Below, piece after piece: positions 61,948-64,000 of a stretch of 64,000 nucleotides of DNA. The position numbers were made by a program, and so were the translations under genes. The notes beneath the pieces are model-generated. The model did no database searches, had not been told where the DNA came from, and saw only the letters and a list, made by a program, of their open reading frames with translations. Source of the stretch: an uncultured Faecalibacterium sp. (GTDB lineage: Bacteria > Bacillota > Clostridia > Oscillospirales > Ruminococcaceae); NCBI GenBank assembly GCA_934525845.1, contig CAKSZS010000006.1, positions 1 through 64,000 of the forward strand. The letters run 5' to 3'. Every line of letters begins with the position of its first letter. Position 1 is the first letter of the stretch.

Positions 61948-63533
61948 TCCGGGCGTTGTTCCGCAAGCAGCTGCAGGAGCTGTTCGCGGCGTTTGTGCGC
62001 AGCGGCAGGACCGGCCGGCGCCGCACCAGAGGGCAGCGGGTGGGCTATGCCGCGCTGTTTCTGGCACTGCTGCTGGTGCTCATGGTCTGTTTCGGCGCGA
62101 TGGCACTGCCCCTGAGCGCCGCGCTGGTGCCGCAGGGCGGGGACTGGCTTTATTTTGCGTCCATGGAGCTGACCGCGCTGCTGGTGAGTGTTCTGGCCGG
62201 CGCGTTTACCAGCTACACCAGTTTGTTTCAGAGCAGGGACAACGAAATGCTGCTGTCCCTGCCCATCCCGCCGGGCGTGATCTTTGCGGTGCGGGTGAGC
62301 ACGGTGTATCTGACCAGTCTGATCTATCTGCTGCTGGTCTGGGCGCCCACGGTGCGGTGCTATCTGGTGTTTGCCCCGGCCCCGGCCGGCGCGCTGCTGA
62401 GCGCGGTGCCCATGGCGCTTCTGCTGGCCGGCGCGGCATCACTGCTGTCGGTTCTGCTGGGCTGGGCGGTGGCACTGGGCAATGCCCGCGCCCGGCACAA
62501 AAGCCTGGTGACGGTGGTATGCTCGCTGCTGTTTTTGGCGCTGTACTATGCGGGATTCCTGAAAGTGCAGAGCCTGCTGGATGAGTTGGCGGCGGATGCC
62601 GCACAACTGGGCACTGCCCTGCAGCAGGGCAGCGGTCCGCTGTATGTTCTGGGGCGTGCAGCGATGGGCGACCTTCCGGCCCTGGCCGGGCTGGCGGTCG
62701 GAGTCCTGCTCGGTACGGTGGGTGTGTTCCGCCTGCTGGAAAAGCCCTATCTGCGCCGGATGACGGCACAGCATGGCACCCCGAAAGCGGTATACCATGC
62801 CGTCCGTACAAAAGCGGTCAGCCTGCGGCGGGCACTCCTGCGGCGGGAACTGCGGCATCTTGGTTCCAGTGCGGCCTATCTGCTCAATGCCTCGCTGGGA
62901 ACGCTGCTGCTGCCGGTGCTGGGTGCTGCAGCCCTGTGGAAAACGCCGGCTCTGCGGGCGTTCGTCCACGGTACGCTGCCGGGAACGGCGGCCTGTCTGG
63001 TGTGCTGTGCCATCTGCGGCGGCTCCGCCGTCAACCTGCTGACGGCCCCCTCGGTGTCGCTGGAAGGTCGTTCCCTGTGGCTGATCCGGAGCCTGCCGGT
63101 GACAGCCTGGCAGGCACTGCGTGCCAAACTGGATCTGCATCTGCTGCTGACGGCGGTTCCGGCACTGGCGGCCGGGGTTTGTATGCTGGCGGCACTGCAG
63201 GCTCCGCTGGCCGGTGCTGTGCTGGCACTGGCCGCTGTGGTGCTGTTCAACTGCTTTACGGCGGAACTGGGGCTGCTGTTTGGTCTGCTGCTGCCCAATC
63301 TGCAGTGGACGAACGAAGCAGCGGTCATCAAGATGAGCATGAGCACGCTTCTGAGCCTGCTGTGCAGCGGGCTGGCCGTGCTGGCGCTGAGCCTGGCGAA
63401 TCTGTACGGAGCAGCCGCTGCACCGCCGGAAGCGGTTCTTGCGGTCTGCAGCGCGGTGCTGGCCGGAGCGGATCTGCTGCTGCTGCGCTGGCTGAAGACC
63501 AGCGGTGCGGCACGGTTTGAGGCGCTTTCCTGA
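61944..63533 (+). CDS. ABC exporter permease
   Basis: A 529-residue membrane protein with about twelve hydrophobic segments in two halves. The basic N-terminus (SGRTGRRRTRGQR) is cytoplasmic. The segment FQSRDNEMLLSLPIPPGVIF and its repeat LEGRSLWLIRSLPVTAWQAL resemble the coupling regions of large YtrC/ABC-2-like permeases. The substrate is unknown; similar pairs export peptides or lipids. It is translationally coupled to the ATPase. Confidence 0.85.
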   Translation: MIRALFRKQLQELFAAFVRSGRTGRRRTRGQRVGYAALFLALLLVLMVCFGAMALPLSAALVPQGGDWLYFASMELTALLVSVLAGAFTSYTSLFQSRDNEMLLSLPIPPGVIFAVRVSTVYLTSLIYLLLVWAPTVRCYLVFAPAPAGALLSAVPMALLLAGAASLLSVLLGWAVALGNARARHKSLVTVVCSLLFLALYYAGFLKVQSLLDELAADAAQLGTALQQGSGPLYVLGRAAMGDLPALAGLAVGVLLGTVGVFRLLEKPYLRRMTAQHGTPKAVYHAVRTKAVSLRRALLRRELRHLGSSAAYLLNASLGTLLLPVLGAAALWKTPALRAFVHGTLPGTAACLVCCAICGGSAVNLLTAPSVSLEGRSLWLIRSLPVTAWQALRAKLDLHLLLTAVPALAAGVCMLAALQAPLAGAVLALAAVVLFNCFTAELGLLFGLLLPNLQWTNEAAVIKMSMSTLLSLLCSGLAVLALSLANLYGAAAAPPEAVLAVCSAVLAGADLLLLRWLKTSGAARFEALS

Positions 63534-63544
63534 TAAAAGCTCTG

Positions 63545-63596
63545 AAAAAAGCAGATGCCCGGCAGCCGTTGAACGGCCGGGGGCATCTGCTTTTTT
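63545..63596. terminator. Bidirectional terminator, ABC permease / XpaC-like
   Basis: AAAAAAGCAGATGCCC pairs with GGGCATCTGCTTTTTT around a CCGTTGAACGG inner hairpin between convergent genes. Confidence 0.9.
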
Positions 63597-63611
63597 GCGG
63601 AACAGGAGAAC

Positions 63612-64000
63612 TTACTGCTTTCCGAACCCGCCGCCGGTCAGGCCGTCCAGGTTCAGCATTCCCTCCAGTGCGGCAATGTCGCTGGAAACATCCAGCGCAT
63701 CGGACTGGAACAGCTTGTCCAGCTGGTTCTCGAAGGCAGTCACCAGCAGATCCATGCTGCGCTCAATGCTCTGTCGGGCTTCGGTGATGTTTTCGCCCTG
63801 CACATCCTGCGCCGACAGGCTGGCGTAGGTGTTCAGCAGCTTCAGCGCGGTGGGCAGGTAGTAATTCATGAATTTCTGCAGCTGTGCTTTTTTGTCCGGG
63901 TCCTTCTGGGCCAGCGCAAAGATGCGGGCGCTGACCTCTTCCAGACGGGTGATCTTCTGGGTCATCACGGGATCCGGAATGGCGTCGTTCACCTCGCGCA
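63612..64000 (-). CDS. XpaC-like protein, 3' part (cut by the window edge)
   Basis: The frame runs off the right edge, so the N-terminus is missing. The visible 129 or so residues are helical and contain KITRLEEVSARIFALA and QLQKFMNYYLPTALKLLNTY. That is the conserved C-terminal core of the 5-bromo-4-chloroindolyl phosphate hydrolysis (XpaC) family, often encoded beside telA. A GTG at 63992 could be read as a start, but coding continues upstream (RE-VNDAIPDP), so the gene is treated as partial. Confidence 0.8.
   Translation of the reverse strand, partial: REVNDAIPDPVMTQKITRLEEVSARIFALAQKDPDKKAQLQKFMNYYLPTALKLLNTYASLSAQDVQGENITEARQSIERSMDLLVTAFENQLDKLFQSDALDVSSDIAALEGMLNLDGLTGGGFGKQ

Overview
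The window looks like a chromosomal segment of a high-GC, anaerobic, gut-type Firmicute. Gram-positive style ribosome-binding sites, ECF vitamin transporters, a type III glutamine synthetase, an anaerobic (cbi-type) cobalamin pathway and a family of palindromic intergenic repeats all fit Faecalibacterium or a close Oscillospiraceae relative. That assignment is recognition from memory, not a database result. Promoters are mostly clear TTGACA/TATAAT-like boxes with 17-base spacing, and many genes end in long perfect-stem terminators shared by convergent neighbours.

Region 1 (1-32.2 kb) is housekeeping and transport. It opens with tRNA-Gly and a CoiA-like protein, then an AEC transporter, a nucleoid-associated protein, a PH-domain protein, an MFS carrier, and an AraC regulator with a MATE exporter. 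A glutamine block follows: pyrG, an ANTAR antiterminator, glnA type I and glnN type III, with terminator-like hairpins in the leaders of both synthetases. Next come an RlmI-type methyltransferase, CYTH plus rhomboid, a NifX-like protein, a TPP-riboswitch thiamine salvage unit (thiD-thiT-tenA), an aspartate dehydrogenase/2-hydroxyacid dehydrogenase pair, a split chromate transporter, MerR and LOG genes, a ZIP carrier, an alanine symporter behind a structured leader, MscS, an FMN-riboswitch ribU, a second MATE protein and a solitary MraY-like enzyme.

Region 2 (32.2-53.0 kb, minus strand) is a nearly unbroken cobalamin island. In transcription order it runs: cobalamin riboswitch, cbiK, NEAT-like lipoprotein, btuF-, btuC- and btuD-like genes with the ATPase fused to cbiD, then cbiL, cbiF, cbiG, cbiH, cbiJ, cbiET, cbiA, cobT, cobU, cobS, a short cobU paralogue, cobC, cbiB, cobD, cbiP and cbiC. 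It covers cobalt insertion through to nucleotide-loop assembly. Adenosyltransferase, uroporphyrinogen and DMB synthesis genes are not in the window. Oddities are a cobaltochelatase with a lipoprotein signal, the ATPase-CbiD fusion, and a terminator plus internal promoter that split the island after cbiK.

Region 3 (53.2-59.5 kb) holds tRNA-Thr, two divergent carbohydrate esterases (CE17-like and CE2-like), a LacI regulator, and the wreck of the sugar-uptake operon it probably controlled. The solute-binding protein has lost its ATG, carries an in-frame TGA and appears internally deleted. The next permease stops after about 50 codons and runs directly into the last 53 codons of manA. The set resembles the beta-mannan utilisation loci described in gut Firmicutes, in a decayed state. 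tRNA-Leu follows.

Region 4 (59.5-64 kb) has a TIR/deoxyribosyltransferase-like protein with a TPR-like tail, an ABC exporter pair and the 3' end of an XpaC-like gene. Two or three families of intergenic palindromes recur through the window, and one copy supplies the cbiB stop codon.
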